DNA of 64,000 nt from Ciona intestinalis (GCF_000224145.3 NW_004190441.2:372001-436000), one strand, 5' to 3'. Counted from the first letter of the stretch, positions 53,501 through 64,000 are shown. Notes: generated by a model not told the origin, from the letters alone. Made by a program: numbers and translations.

Positions 53501-56500
53501 GGTTAAGTTGGGTGAATATAGTTTGTATGTACTGTTGCTGATATATACTGTATTCTGTATATATAGGCCATATAAAACAGTGACAAAAGTTGGGCCAGAA
53601 AATGAAACTTAGTCGGGACGCTGGAGTCGGGACAGAATAAGAAACTTCACTTTGTTTCTGACGCACAAGGGTGTTGGGGTAATGAGCCAACTCTGGCATA
53701 AATCCCAGGTCCCGTGGTGTGCCTCACTGTAGGAACTCACCCATATAGAATAGAATGTGCATATACAAAGTTGGGGTAATGGGCAACTCTGGCTTAAATC
53801 CCGGGTCCCCCAAAGACCTCACCCGTATAGAATGGAACTTAGACTTCATCTTAACATATCTTATGATAATTTTTAACTTACATGTGAGAGACCAGCAAGG
53901 TTGTTCATGTCGTCTTCATCGGCTCGTATGAACCCATCCATCTTCTTCAACCATGGGAGGGCGATAGAGTGCACGCCAACGGAGGTGGAGCAGTGATAGC
54001 GGGTCATTAATATTGTGTCTGGGGATAATGAGTTATTGGTTAAAGTTCTACAGTAAGCCATGTCAGAGTTTGACCCATTACCCCAACATTCTATATGCAC
54101 ATTATCTATGTGGGTGAGGTCCTACAGTAAGGCATGTCATGGGACCAGAGTTAATAGACTAGAGATTGTCAATTATCCCAATGTTAAAATATTGAATCTA
54201 GCGATTACTAATGGGTTGTAGCATTGGGTGTCAGGGTAATGGGACAACTCTGGCATAAATCTCAGATCCCATGACAAATCTTGCTGTAGGTCGTGTAGGA
54301 CCTCTGGTCACCAATACAGAGTAGAAATAAAAACGTGTATAAAGTTAGTGACAACTAAACACAATCCCACCTTTATGTAAAATAATGTGATGATTCTCAG
54401 GAACGTCTTCATCTAAAAGATCCAACTCGAGTTCAACCGATTCGTAAACATAAAGAGTTGGTGGGTTCAGATCGGTGTTGCTACGTGTGCTTCGGTACGA
54501 GGATATTGACTGTAAAAATCAAGTACGTCAGTGGTTAAGTTTATTAAGAGCACCTCACAACACAAACACATGTTTAGAATGAATGACCAACAAGGTCAGA
54601 CAGGAGGTCAGACAAAAAAAGGAAGAAGGCAAAATCACTGAGGCAGAACATAATGCACATGATTGGGGAGGGGCACCACACAAACAAATTAGATACAATA
54701 GGATCTAAAACAATGATAACTTAACACACTCCCACTCTTTTAAAACGAAAAATTAAGCGAACAAATTAGGAGGTCGAAACATGAATGTCTGGTGCAGTGG
54801 TTTAGTGGTTAGGAGCATCATAACTGAAGGATACCGGGTTCAATGCTCGGCACTGGTACTAATAGAAGTTTGTCATTGGGAAAACATTTCACAGCAATTG
54901 CTCCAACCCAGTGGTCACTAATGGGTTGTATAGATTGTCAGTCATACAGGTTAGTTACATATGTGGCAACTTGTAAGCGGGCACGAGGTGTAAAACAGAA
55001 TGCACGTATTATAACGACTGTCGTTTGCCCTGTCACGCACGGATAAATAAGTAACATACTCGTTAAATGGGCACTGTCATTACCTACTCAATGCCTTTAA
55101 TACAAGAAATTACAAAAGTTTACAAAACTTACTTCTGCATCTGAATCTGGTGAAAGTTCATCGTTTGTGTCGGTGCCCCATAGCGCCACACAGTGGTGAA
55201 GCTTACCGGCAGTGGTTGCTATGACGATCGTGGTGGGTGACGACTCCATCACGAGGATAGAACACGAATCTACACCATAGTTGTCCTCTGCTGGTGGGAG
55301 CATGATCAAGGGACCTTGGAGCATTCCGTGGCTGAATCTGACAAGATTTGATTTGGAATTTGAAAAAATGTAAAAAAATACTATTTGGTGTTTTTAAACA
55401 TTTGGCAGTATATATAAACATTTTCCAGTAAAGTTGCCCACCCTGCTACAGTGCTACCCCAGGTTTGGTGCCTTTGTAAATACAAACATAAATTTAAATA
55501 TAAAAAATAAATATGATTTCTAACCTGATGAGGAAGACCTATAAAGGACGTTTCAACGTCAGTTAGCAAAACTGTTGCCGAAAAGTCAAAATACAAGTGC
55601 CTGGCAGCAACAGTGATTAAATACGGGCGAACAAACTTTGAAAATGCAAGGGAGGTGAGGATAGTTATATATACAAATTCCTACATAAAAAATACAAATT
55701 ATTGGTTGTACTGTTTACCTAATGCAGTATCAGGGTAAAACTGCCCAACCTGCCAACTTAGGTTTGATGCCTTTGTTATTACAGACGTACATTTCAATAT
55801 AAAATTAAATATCCCACTTGTTATCTGTGAGTGAAGTGAGCAGAAGAAGCACATCTCCGTTGCCCTGCAGTAAATATATCGGTTGTAGGGACACAGGTTC
55901 AGGTTTCTTACGAAGATGAGTTCTATGCGGGGGGGTGTGTAACATCACTGAAGCAAAGTCAAACGACACGATTGTTTCACCAAGTCTGCTGGTGATTGAG
56001 AACCTGTGCAAAAATAACCCTTGATTGAATATAGGCTGTTCCTGAAATATATAACTATTCTAAAACTCTGATAATAATGTCATTGTTTCACCAAGTCTGC
56101 TGGTGATTGAGAACCTGTAGTTAAAGCAAAAGTTTACAATTAAAACACTGATGCATAAAACACCAATAAAGCTATGGTGCTAAACCACATTATGCAAGCC
56201 CTGTTTTAAAAAGCAGGTGACATGTCACTCCCCTAACCTGATGCCTACGTCTCATTAAAATATGTTAAAAATTGACTAAAATTGAAAATATGTTAAATAT
56301 GTTAAAAAAGTCGCTAATGGATTGTAGCAAAAGTAGATTATGCTCAATCAAACAGGATAGTTGATGTTTTACATCAAAATCAAAACATTGCATAATAAAT
56401 GCGATATCTAAATGTTAAAAGAATTTTAAAAATATGTTAAAGTTTTCTCACATGGATTGCAGCGACATCCTTGACGCTGACATTGGGGTGTTGTTAAGGT

Positions 56501-57732
56501 CAGTTGTTTGGTTCAACTTATGGGTTTGAACGGGGGTTTGTGGGTCAGTGGTTGCATTATATATACGGAGGATATTATCGGAAGTTAGGATGCAAAGATG
56601 GGGATGTTGGGAGGATGTGGAGGGATACCAGGAAGCTTGAAGGAGCTGGACCGAGATGTTGCTCATGAAGAAACGCTCGGCTACTGCAAACGATCTGGAA
56701 TATAAGTTAACATTGTTATTGTTGCCATATTAGGACTGGGCACAATAAAATATATACACCGTAAAAACACTAAATACAGTTAACAGGAAATTTAAAAAAT
56801 ACAGTATACAGTATATATATGTTAAGTTACGAACAGTATTAATTCATAATTTAGTTGTGCTCTTCCACAATCATGTTATAGTGTGGGATGTATCTTTGGG
56901 CAAGATACTTTATGAAAATTGCTCCAACCCAGTGGCCACTAATGGGTCATTCAAATTGGTACCCATAGAAAAAACATATAAACAGAACACCTATGTTATA
57001 ACTCGTTCACCTGCAAGTAATACTTGGTTTCCCACCTTCATACAAAGCTTCCTTACCCCACCTACGAGGTAATGTAAGCACAGTTGCACCGCGCGAACCA
57101 ACAAGTGCCACGTGCGTGTTTGTGTGGTTGAATGATATTTTGTTCACTTCGAACAATGGTGCGTTTTGACAGTAAAATACCTGAAAAATAAAATTTAAAT
57201 AAGAAAAAAATTTGGAAAAATACCCCAAACCAAAAGCAATTGCTCCAACCCAGTGGTCACTATTGGTTATCTACATTGTCAGTCATAGATATAAAAAATC
57301 ACCCACAAAGTTGCATATTTTTACACAAGTGGTGTGTTGTATAAGATAGAACACCTGTAGCCTATTTAATAAAGCCCCACAATGTGACAATTAGAATGAC
57401 AAGGGTAGTATTTTAACGACTGGTGTTTTTTGGACTGGTCACCACACTAGTTAAACTAATACAAACTTTTTGTTGTTTTGGCAGACCTGACACGCGAGTT
57501 AACTAATACAAACCTGTATTATTCCATCTTTCCCATCCAGTGAAGATCTCAGATTAGTTGTCAATATACAACTCCTTGCTTCCTTCCATACAAACAGGTT
57601 GCTGCCATCAATATATACAAGTTGCTTCACTCTATCATCATGTGATGGTTCTGTGGGCAACTCTGCTGTGGTTTCATCATCTTGAAATATCTTGTGTTGT
57701 GACAACAAGCTACGAAGCCTATTCGACAGCAT
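50528..57732 (-). CDS. NUP88: Nucleoporin NUP88
   Basis: Cytoplasmic-side nuclear pore component that pairs with NUP214 and NUP62 and supports CRM1-dependent export. Exons (high to low): 57732-57514, 57180-57011, 56694-56452, 56003-55818, 55337-55133, 54509-54371, 54018-53882, 53485-53328, 53001-52855, 52293-52102, 51748-51616, 51075-50888, 50591-50528; phases agree and give 726 residues against 741 in human. N-terminal beta-propeller motifs: RRWGKEALYEGGKPS, VAERFF, TSDNILRIYN, PPAEDNYGVDSCSIL, RYHCSTSVGVHSIALPW, IVEHVLCTKP. The C-terminal third is coiled coil (ECLQVVTRATQVLRDEYMLK, then repeated Glu/Lys/Leu heptads) and ends with GEKIHELIKKLNNM. Start ATG at 57732 (MLSNRLRSLL). No frameshift is seen. 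Introns hold family A, B and C copies. Confidence 0.96.
50640..50750 (+). mobile_element. Family B SINE tail, one module
   Basis: CACCCACAAAGTTAGATACA to GCCCCGCCATGCG. It fills the last NUP88 intron. Confidence 0.75.
51119..51255 (-). mobile_element. Family A MITE, truncated
   Basis: Left terminus and CCATTGGGTAGTAAAC block present; stops after TTGTTAATTGTTTAAAACAG. Confidence 0.65.
52565..52800 (-). mobile_element. Family B SINE, one module and linker
   Basis: GAATGAATGTAACTTTC tail, module, then GTATGGCCGATCGTTTG and CACTGGGTTGGAACAAATG. Confidence 0.75.
53655..53850 (-). repeat. Family C, two units
   Basis: GTTGGGGTAATGAGCCAACTC and AGTTGGGGTAATGGGCAACT starts, each followed by the AAATCCC(A/G)GGTCCC block. 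Ends about 30 bp from the exon at 53882. Confidence 0.7.
54055..54310. repeat. Family C units, one plus and one minus
   Basis: Plus unit 54055-54170 (CATTACCCCAACATTCTATA, GTGGGTGAGGTCCTACAG) and minus unit 54215-54310 (TGTCAGGGTAATGGGACAAC), in opposite orientation within one NUP88 intron. Confidence 0.6.
54785..55065 (+). mobile_element. Family B SINE, best full-length copy
   Basis: tRNA-like head with GTGCAGTGGTTTAGTGG (A box region) and GGGTTCAATGCTCGG (B box region), TGGGAAAACATTTCACAGC linker, CCAACCCAGTGGTCACTAAT, then the 3' module ending GGATAAATAAGTAACATAC. Confidence 0.85.
55430..55500. repeat. Family E short repeat
   Basis: GCCCACCCTGCTACAGTG with CCAGGTTTGGTGCCTTTGT; related blocks occur at 55740-55790 and 1780-1840. 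Function unknown. Confidence 0.4.
56855..57003 (+). mobile_element. Family B SINE fragment adjoining a NUP88 splice donor
   Basis: GGGCAAGATACTTTATG, GCTCCAACCCAGTGGCCACTAA, AGAACACCTATGTTATAACT. It stops about seven bases from the donor of the exon 57180-57011. Confidence 0.65.
57236..57362 (+). mobile_element. Family B SINE fragment
   Basis: CAATTGCTCCAACCCAGTGG, then CACCCACAAAGTTGCATAT and AGATAGAACACCTGTAG. Confidence 0.65.
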
Positions 57733-58140
57733 GTTATTCAAACCTTAACTTGAACATGCAGATCGCTGTGTATCAGAATTACTAGAACAATAATAAAGTA
57801 ATATAGTAGGGTGGGGAAGATGGAATACCTTCAGCTAACACATAATATCCAAATATCCTGATCGTATTCTAAACAATGAAAAATAATAAAGTAATAATTT
57901 AAAAAGTAATTCAGACAGAATAGAATACAAACTTTTTCAATACAGGTGAATTAGATGATCCAGGAGTAGTTAGTAAACATTTATATGAGACCTAACTTTG
58001 TAATGTTTACTGATTAACGCAGTGCAGAATATTCCATGGAACCCCGGATTTGGTGCTTATATGGCAAAAATATATCAATTTTATGGGAATTAAGACACTG
58101 TATTAAAAACATCGGACTTTAACGAAAATAAAAATTAACT
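57733..58140. other. Short intergenic, NUP88 promoter side
   Basis: Contains a truncated plus-strand family A copy (57801-57880) with an intact left terminus. No other feature is recognised. Confidence 0.5.
57801..57880 (+). mobile_element. Family A MITE, left 80 bp only
   Basis: ATATAGTAGGGTGGGGAAG to GATCGTATTCTAAACAATG, upstream of the NUP88 start. Confidence 0.7.
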
Positions 58141-58869
58141 TTACTTTTCGTCATAAAATTGGTTGCTGTTACTTCTGCTTATTTTAGATAATATCTGTAA
58201 AGTTCTTTCCCTTTTTAACTTATCAAAATCAAAATGGCCGTCCTTTGTTATACAAATAAGCGAGAATCCAGCAATTACAATCACCCCGATCATTATCAAA
58301 GCAAACTTGAACTGTTTTGACAAAGGATGTCGTTTCACTGGTCCATGGCTCGCAAACTGTGGGCCCCCACCCCCATGCTCAAGTTTGTGGTTAAAGAAGT
58401 TCTTCCAAAATGGGAGATGCTGGCCTCGCTGTGCGACGCGTTTTGCTCGGCTTGTACCGTATGTATTATGGTAGTCTGTCCACCTATCTGCATTCTGCCA
58501 TGCTTCGTTGTAAGCAGGATATGGGCTTTGGTAGGCAGATGAGCGGTAGGGGTTCACAGCATGGTTGTCCACCACGATACCTCCAGCTGTAGCATCCTCA
58601 AGCTCTTTATCGTATAGTGATCGTAAATCAATTCGACTAAGAACAGAATATGCCTCATTTATTTCAATAAATTTCAGATGTGTGTCTTGGTTTGAAGAAT
58701 CTGGATGCAGATCCTTGGACTTCTCAATAAATGACGCACGAATTTCCTCCTGGGAAGAATCCCTCTTTACCCCAAGTACATCATAATATGTGGATTTAAT
58801 ACAGGAAACAAACAGACTACGTGGGTGTTGTTTTGTTACATAGGTTAACCTTAATGTTGCTCTAAACAT
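58141..58869 (-). CDS. DNAJC4-like J-domain membrane protein 1
   Basis: Intronless 242-residue protein. A J domain (about 27-95) with YYDVLGVKRD, the HPD motif in DLHPDSS and INEAYSVLSR should stimulate an Hsp70 ATPase. A single hydrophobic segment (about 189-207, FALIMIGVIVIAGFSLICI) follows a His/Trp/Tyr-rich linker; a basic N-terminus precedes the J domain. Layout (J domain near the N-terminus, one membrane segment, no Gly/Phe region or zinc finger) matches vertebrate DNAJC4. Organelle unknown; the Arg/Ser-rich start could be a mitochondrial presequence. First of four tandem paralogues on this strand. Confidence 0.88.
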   Translation of the reverse strand: MFRATLRLTYVTKQHPRSLFVSCIKSTYYDVLGVKRDSSQEEIRASFIEKSKDLHPDSSNQDTHLKFIEINEAYSVLSRIDLRSLYDKELEDATAGGIVVDNHAVNPYRSSAYQSPYPAYNEAWQNADRWTDYHNTYGTSRAKRVAQRGQHLPFWKNFFNHKLEHGGGGPQFASHGPVKRHPLSKQFKFALIMIGVIVIAGFSLICITKDGHFDFDKLKRERTLQILSKISRSNSNQFYDEK

Positions 58870-59562
58870 TCCCTACCATTTACACTCTGCACACTCATTA
58901 TATATTAACAACTCGAATGGCAATAAAAACAGAACACTTGAAAAAATCTTGTAGCAGTTCACCTGGTATCAAAAACCTAGTGTATTTGCAACGTTTTTTT
59001 GTCTGCCATTTGGCAAGACTTCATTAAGGAAATGTCAGAAATACACTACATTTTTTATACCAAATGAGCCTATAAAATATTTTTAATTAAAATTAACATG
59101 TTTGTCAAAAACATATTACTAAGTCTTTTCACATTAAACTAATAATAAATGATCAAATCTTTCAGGTATTTGTTTTAGTTGCTTATTGTGCCTAGTGCAT
59201 GTATAATTAAATTAAAATACATAGCAGGAAAAAGGTCATGTCACAGAAGTTTGAATTTGACAAACAAGCAATATTATATTTATGAAAGGTGGTAATGGCG
59301 TAAACTAACTTTGGAAAAATAATATTCTAATAGTAGGCATAAGTGCTTTTTTGAAAAAAAGTAAAACAGATTTAGTTGCAAGATTTTGCAACAACTTCTG
59401 CACCATTATTAAAAGACTATTTTTCGCACCGTAAAAAAGATTTAATTTTATCACATATCAGTCTTAATAAAAACAAAAAACCCCAAAATGAAAACGCCAC
59501 AGAATAAACAACAGCATGAAGATGCAATAAATTGAATTAAACCAAATTTAGTTTCAAACAAA
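58870..59562. other. Spacer between J-domain genes 1 and 2
   Basis: Holds family D copy 2 (58968-59066), a foldback with ends TGGTATCAAAAACCTAGTG and CACTACATTTTTTATACCA; otherwise AT-rich sequence with no feature. Confidence 0.5.
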
Positions 59563-60054
59563 TCAATCCGATTTCTTTCCTTGTCGAGCTTTCAACCACA
59601 TAGTCCGTTGTTTTTCTAATTCTTCCAAATCTTTTTCATCCTCAATGGAAGCGACTTCTAACATAACGAAAGTAGCAGCTATGGCGAGTATAGCTCCAAC
59701 CATGAAATATAATTCACTTGACATCCCCTGACTCTTAGGTGAATCGCCACCGTCATATATGGACCCACCCCCATTCAAGCTCACATCATAGATCTTCCTT
59801 GAGTTTTCTTTCATAAGAACAGAATAAGCTTCGTTTAATTCAACAAATTTCATGTGACCATCCTTCTCGGTGTAAGACCCTGAGTCTGGATGAAAGTTTT
59901 TCGATTTTTCAATAAACGAAGCTTTTATTTGCTCAGTGGTTGCGTCTTGTTTTACCCCGAGAACATCGTAATGTGAGGAATTAACGGCAGAAATAAAAAC
60001 ACTTCTTCCCCTGCTCCTAACGCAGTGGGTGAGAATTGAACTAATTTTAAACAT
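59563..60054 (-). CDS. DNAJC4-like J-domain membrane protein 2
   Basis: Intronless, 163 residues from the ATG at 60054 (MFKISSIL). An in-frame ATG 45 bases upstream exists, but the paralogues all begin MF/MY directly before the basic leader, so the inner start is preferred. J domain with HYDVLGVKQD, HPD in FHPDSG and LNEAYSVLMK; membrane segment YFMVGAILAIAATFVMLEV; short charged tail. It is the shortest paralogue because the linker between J domain and membrane segment is reduced to about 30 residues. Confidence 0.85.
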   Translation of the reverse strand: MFKISSILTHCVRSRGRSVFISAVNSSHYDVLGVKQDATTEQIKASFIEKSKNFHPDSGSYTEKDGHMKFVELNEAYSVLMKENSRKIYDVSLNGGGSIYDGGDSPKSQGMSSELYFMVGAILAIAATFVMLEVASIEDEKDLEELEKQRTMWLKARQGKKSD

Positions 60055-60632
60055 TTTGCATAAAATTGAAATTACTGCAGCTGTTACAACATGTATCACT
60101 GCAGGCCAAAACTTAACTTAGAACTCCTGCAATAACATATATATATAATGCCAATAAATCACAGTGATAAAATATTCTGCCATTTAAACAAAAACACAAT
60201 TCACCACTGGCAGAAATTCAGGAATTAGTTAAGGTGGTGCACCCCAAACAACATAAATATATTATGTTTATATATATATATAAACCAATATATACTTGCA
60301 AATTTGAAGCAGTGATTTAAATTGGTTTGACTCACCCAGCAACAATATTTGCCATTGTAATGTTGGGGATTAGATGTTGAACATCCTTTTAAAACAGGGT
60401 TGACATCACATGTTTTAGCACATTAATTTTTCACCTTAAGAAAGGGTATTACCCTGTTGTTGGGTGTCCAGCTTACACAAATAAGCAATGCATTCACAAC
60501 AATAACTATAACTGCAACAATGTCACCCAAGAGTTTTGTTAAACACTAAAAACTGAGACACCTTTGGTATTGACTGCTGCTGTAATTTACTTTAAATAAA
60601 AGAGAATAATTTCAACAATTGTAATATCTTAG
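60055..60632. other. Spacer between J-domain genes 2 and 3
   Basis: AT-rich, with a (TA)n stretch near 60270-60290. No feature recognised. Confidence 0.4.
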
Positions 60633-61231
60633 CTACGTTTTGTCTTTATTAATTCCTGTTGGTGTTTTTACCCTACGATCACTCGTTGGCCTCGAGCGTT
60701 TATATTCGTTGCCTAACTTAGTTTGGACCAAATTTAAATCACTGGTTCCGGGACCTTGAGGTTTTGGAGGTTTTAAAATGAACTGGCAAACAAGAACAGT
60801 GTACATTATAATGAATGTAAGAATAGCACAAGCTAGTACATTCTTCTGCGTTCCTTTAAACACTTCTTTGTATTCCTTCCCAGCATATTGGTTGCGGAAG
60901 TGATTCTTACCATATCATAGTCAGGGTTAAACGAGCTTCCTTTGGGATTTCTTCCATAATTATATTCAGTTCTCGACTTTTGGTCAATCAACACTCGATA
61001 TGCTTCATTAATTTTGACGATCTTTTCGTGCATGGCTGGGTCCCCATGATGTTTATCAGGGTGGAGTTCTTTACATTTCTTGATGTAACATTCCTTAATT
61101 TCTTCCACACTTGCCCCTTCATGGACACCCAGTACAGCATAATGGTTCCTTATGATACTCGTTGTGCTCAATAGTTTCTCCACCACACCTCGGTTAAATT
61201 GAATCCTCAGGCATCCATGTATCTTATACAT
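60633..61231 (-). CDS. DNAJC4-like J-domain membrane protein 3 (one-base frameshift)
   Basis: Intronless, about 199 residues if one base is restored. J domain with HYAVLGVHEG, HPD in LHPDKH and INEAYRVLID is open from 61231. The frame then stops shortly after ATNMLG, while the continuation (KEYKEVFKGT, membrane segment NVLACAILTFIIMYTVLVC, basic tail) is open in the next frame. The break is in a GGG run (CCC on the plus strand at 60879-60881), where a fourth G would join both parts. Sequencing error is more likely than a real lesion, since the downstream part keeps the paralogue layout. Confidence 0.8.
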
Positions 61232-61506
61232 ACTACTTAATTAACCTTTAACCTCATTATAAAAACAACAAATATTCAAATTAGAAGAAAGTATGATACT
61301 TAGATAGAACTACAAAACATTTTGTAATTTTGTGTTCTCCATAACAGCCCCATTTTTAACAACTGTTTACATACAAAATCTTGCATTAGAATATGTAAAT
61401 AGTTATGCGTAAAATAAAAATTTGGCAATACTTTATGGGACTTAATGGACTACAGAACAAATATTTTAATATGTTATTTAACTATAGAACAAAAATACTA
61501 TCATTA

Positions 61507-62334
61507 TTATACATCTTCTGTTTTTAATTCTAATTCAGGATCTAGTTTGCCACCATTACTGTTTAACTGTGACTTTTTGTGTTTTCTATTTAAAAATTGT
61601 TCAGTTTCTTTATCATATTCTTGACTCTGCGACAAAGATCTTGCAGATAATGTAACGCGCATTATTAAAATAAAACTAAGAGCTAAAAAAAAAGAAAAAA
61701 TTAAAATTCGTTCAGCTTTTGCTATTTCTTGGTGGGAATTTGTTGGAGCATTTCTGTCGCTTTTAGTTTGGTTTTGATCTTGATATACAGTTTCCCAATA
61801 ATCAAAAAGTGGATCTTTGCGACGATTTTTACCCGCTCTGGAACTTTGACTTTGCGCCGAATGCCGGAAATGCATGTCTTGTTCATACCAGTGATGTTGC
61901 CGCCGCACCCAGTCCTCTCTCCTCTGCTCCCAGCGATCCGAGGATGGTTTAGCTCCTCCTGCTTTCTTCCATTCTCTCCACACGTCATCAGGACTGGCAC
62001 GTGTGCCACCCCAGCTGTAACTTGAACGAGAATTTGTCCTCCGTTTGTTTGGCGAAATATGAAGCAAGTCGTATTCCTTCCGTTTCAAAGGATCCTTTAA
62101 CGTCTCATAAGCTTCATTCACTTCAACAAACCTCTTATGCATGGCTTGGTCGCCTCTATGCTTATCTGGGTGAAACACCTTACATTTTGCAAAGTATGAA
62201 CTCTTTATATCTTCGGGCGATGCTTTGGGTGAGACACCAAGTACAGTGTAGAAGTTTAACACCCTGGCAGACAGGTAGAGGGATCTAACATCAAATTGCT
62301 TCGGCCATATATTACAAGTAATTCTACCAAACAT
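61507..62334 (-). CDS. DNAJC4-like J-domain membrane protein 4
   Basis: Intronless, 275 residues, ATG at 62334 (MFGRITCNIW). J domain (about 27-93) with FYTVLGVSPK, HPD in FHPDKH and VNEAYETLKD; a long Trp/Arg/His-rich linker (DDVWREWKK, DWVRRQHHWYEQ); membrane segment RILIFSFFLALSFILIM near residue 215; charged C-terminal tail. It is the longest and probably least reduced of the four, and its stop lies only 275 bp from the start of gene 3. Confidence 0.88.
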   Translation of the reverse strand: MFGRITCNIWPKQFDVRSLYLSARVLNFYTVLGVSPKASPEDIKSSYFAKCKVFHPDKHRGDQAMHKRFVEVNEAYETLKDPLKRKEYDLLHISPNKRRTNSRSSYSWGGTRASPDDVWREWKKAGGAKPSSDRWEQRREDWVRRQHHWYEQDMHFRHSAQSQSSRAGKNRRKDPLFDYWETVYQDQNQTKSDRNAPTNSHQEIAKAERILIFSFFLALSFILIMRVTLSARSLSQSQEYDKETEQFLNRKHKKSQLNSNGGKLDPELELKTEDV

Positions 62335-63769
62335 AACAACACAACTATAAACCTATTTATACTGTGGTATGGGGTTATAAAACGTATATTTAACAATTTA
62401 ATTCTGATAAAACTTTTTGAACGTTAATTAACCATTTTATATTATAAGTATAATAATGTAAACGTGCAAATTACGACATATTACTCCCATTGCTATTATA
62501 CTATCAAAGCTGCCATACTTTATAATGGGAAACATTCAATCAGCGCTATTTTACCGGTACTGTATATAGCAAATTTAATGCACTCAGCACTGCATATAGG
62601 CGGTAGACTTACACTAATCAAGCTATTTGCTATTAACAGTCACAAATCTAAGTCATCTTGCCTAGTTTAAGAATGGCGAAAACGTTTATCACTTCATTCA
62701 GCTGTTTAGCGCGCTCGTGGTCTTCATTAGCAGTTTACCACATAGTCATAACACATGACCGATAGCTGCTATCAAGGTAATGTGAGAAATGTTCCAAAAA
62801 CAAACAAAAACACTACCGCTAGAAGATGCTAAAGCGCAACAACATTTCGTTAGTTGCAATCTTTGCACATGACGGTATTTAGCAGAGTCGTAAAAACACC
62901 GAGTAGTCCAACTGCCGTCTTTGTGTGTTCAAAATAGAGCAAAAGCGGTGACTTTCGCAATGAATTTAAACGAACTTGTTGAGTTTTATTTGCGATTTCC
63001 TTTAGTGGAAAGGCGTAAAACAGCTTCTATTTACATTACCAAACATTTTTTTGAAAAAACATATAAATTTACCCCCATTAAATGACTAAAATGTCACAAA
63101 TCAACCGCTTCTAATTCCATTTTTTGACTTTTTTTGATACAGAAAACAAATAACACTTGTTTTTTACACTTTTCAACCTTTAAATTTGTTTTTAGACTTA
63201 AGTTTTTCTCTAATTTACCGAAAAACATGCATTTTCCCTATACCTACTGTGTTATTTTGGAACCAAATTGCCGTTCAATTTGTCTTTTACGTAACAATGG
63301 GTTGGACTACTCGGTATTTCTATGGCTCTGGTATTTAGTTCCCAGAAAAATATATGGCATAACATCGTGTAGTTTAAACAGGATAACAGTGTATATTTTG
63401 TACCATTTTGAATTGAACCTCATTTTTGGTAACACTATACATTCATTGCCAAAGCTACATTTCTCTAATATTCCAACTTGTACTATCTATGCCTGGTCTG
63501 TAAATTAAACAAATTATATAAGACAATTCATACAAATTTATATAATAAATTTACAAAATCATAGATTAACATTTTTTAAAGTTTTATGTACATCAAAAAG
63601 TTAATGTCACAATGGTTCAGATTGAAACACTGTTTTCCGTATCTTGGTTGTAACATGAATATTTCTTCGTTTCAAGATGTGTCCGTGACTCTGTACACAA
63701 AATTGTTACATTTTTCATAAATAAAGTAACAACAACAAAGTAGAATATCATGTATCAGGCAAAACTTAC
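62335..63769. other. Intergenic/intronic AT-rich stretch
   Basis: No repeat family or gene recognised. A 124-codon plus-strand frame at 63134-63508 is Phe/Ile/Leu-rich in an AT-rich setting, has no known similarity, and is not called. Confidence 0.4.
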
Positions 63770-63839
63770 CCAAATTTGTTCTTGAGACTGAACCATTTTG
63801 TAAAACAGTACAAACTTGAACATTTCCATCTTCATAACT
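63770..63839 (-). CDS. Single exon of an unrecognised gene entering from the right
   Basis: TTTTTTTTCAG acceptor and G/GTAAG donor bound 70 bp that read SYEDGNVQVCTVLQNGSVSR without a stop. The pattern (E-D-G-x-V-x-V) is reminiscent of a beta-propeller strand, but no family is assigned. Neighbouring exons must lie beyond the window or in unread intron to the left. Confidence 0.45.
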
Positions 63840-64000
63840 CTGAAAAAAAACAATTTTCTAAAGATGTATTTTTTGTATTAGTAAAATTTAAATGGTATAT
63901 ACAATCAATGTAATGATTGATTTATATCATGAATGAAACTAAATGTCAGTTTGTGACCAAGTATTTTATATATGGGTTCAGCATGTACATGTCTTTCTTA

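Noticed and set aside
54785..54860. tRNA gene
   Set aside because: Only A- and B-box resemblance; no cloverleaf with anticodon arm. It is the SINE head.
55500..55620. Additional NUP88 exon
   Set aside because: Open minus-strand frame, but the flanking NUP88 exons already join in phase and match the family without it.

Overview
The window is 64 kb of a compact, AT-rich animal nuclear genome. Short exons with GT-AG introns, about ten genes, and dense short interspersed repeats sit together. The gene set, the compactness and two very abundant short repeat families point to a tunicate, most likely Ciona; this is inference, since no marker gene is present. Four runs of N and several one-base frameshifts inside otherwise clean exons show that this is draft sequence.

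Layout. Plus strand: the 3' part of a G-protein alpha-12/13 subunit (493-5050), the adenine DNA glycosylase MUTYH (7731-10846), and the peroxisomal reductase PTGR3/ZADH2 (11215-15188), whose second exon appears twice, apparently as two haplotypes. Then comes a convergent intergenic stretch (15.2-17.4 kb) with a cluster of TGACGT sites and a near-perfect 21-bp hairpin. Minus strand: a thioester protein of the alpha-2-macroglobulin/complement family with a CPAMD8-type architecture (35424 down to about 17.4 kb, 33 exons whose phases all agree); a CLCA-family protein with metalloprotease and VWA domains (from a gap at 48.9 kb down to 37682); nucleoporin NUP88 (57732-50528, complete, 13 exons); a tandem array of four intronless DNAJC4-like J-domain membrane proteins (58141-62334); and one exon of an unrecognised gene at the right edge.

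Repeats fill most introns. Family A is a MITE of about 200 bp with G-rich terminal inverted repeats (about 30 copies). Family B is a tRNA-derived SINE whose 3' module of about 95 bp is often tandemly multiplied. Family C is a unit of about 93 bp, usually single but forming an eight-unit satellite at 31.4-32.2 kb. Two minisatellites occur, one of which (48.4-48.9 kb) looks grown from family A termini.

The genes are housekeeping or innate-defence types and form no operon-like unit. The most informative item is the thioester protein. It carries a signal peptide, an RRRR processing site, a bait-like arginine-rich linker, a farnesoic-acid-O-methyltransferase-like insert, GCGEQ, an Asn where C3 has its catalytic His, and a C-terminal Kazal domain. 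Exon boundaries were read by eye and checked by summing phases; single-base errors in coordinates remain possible.
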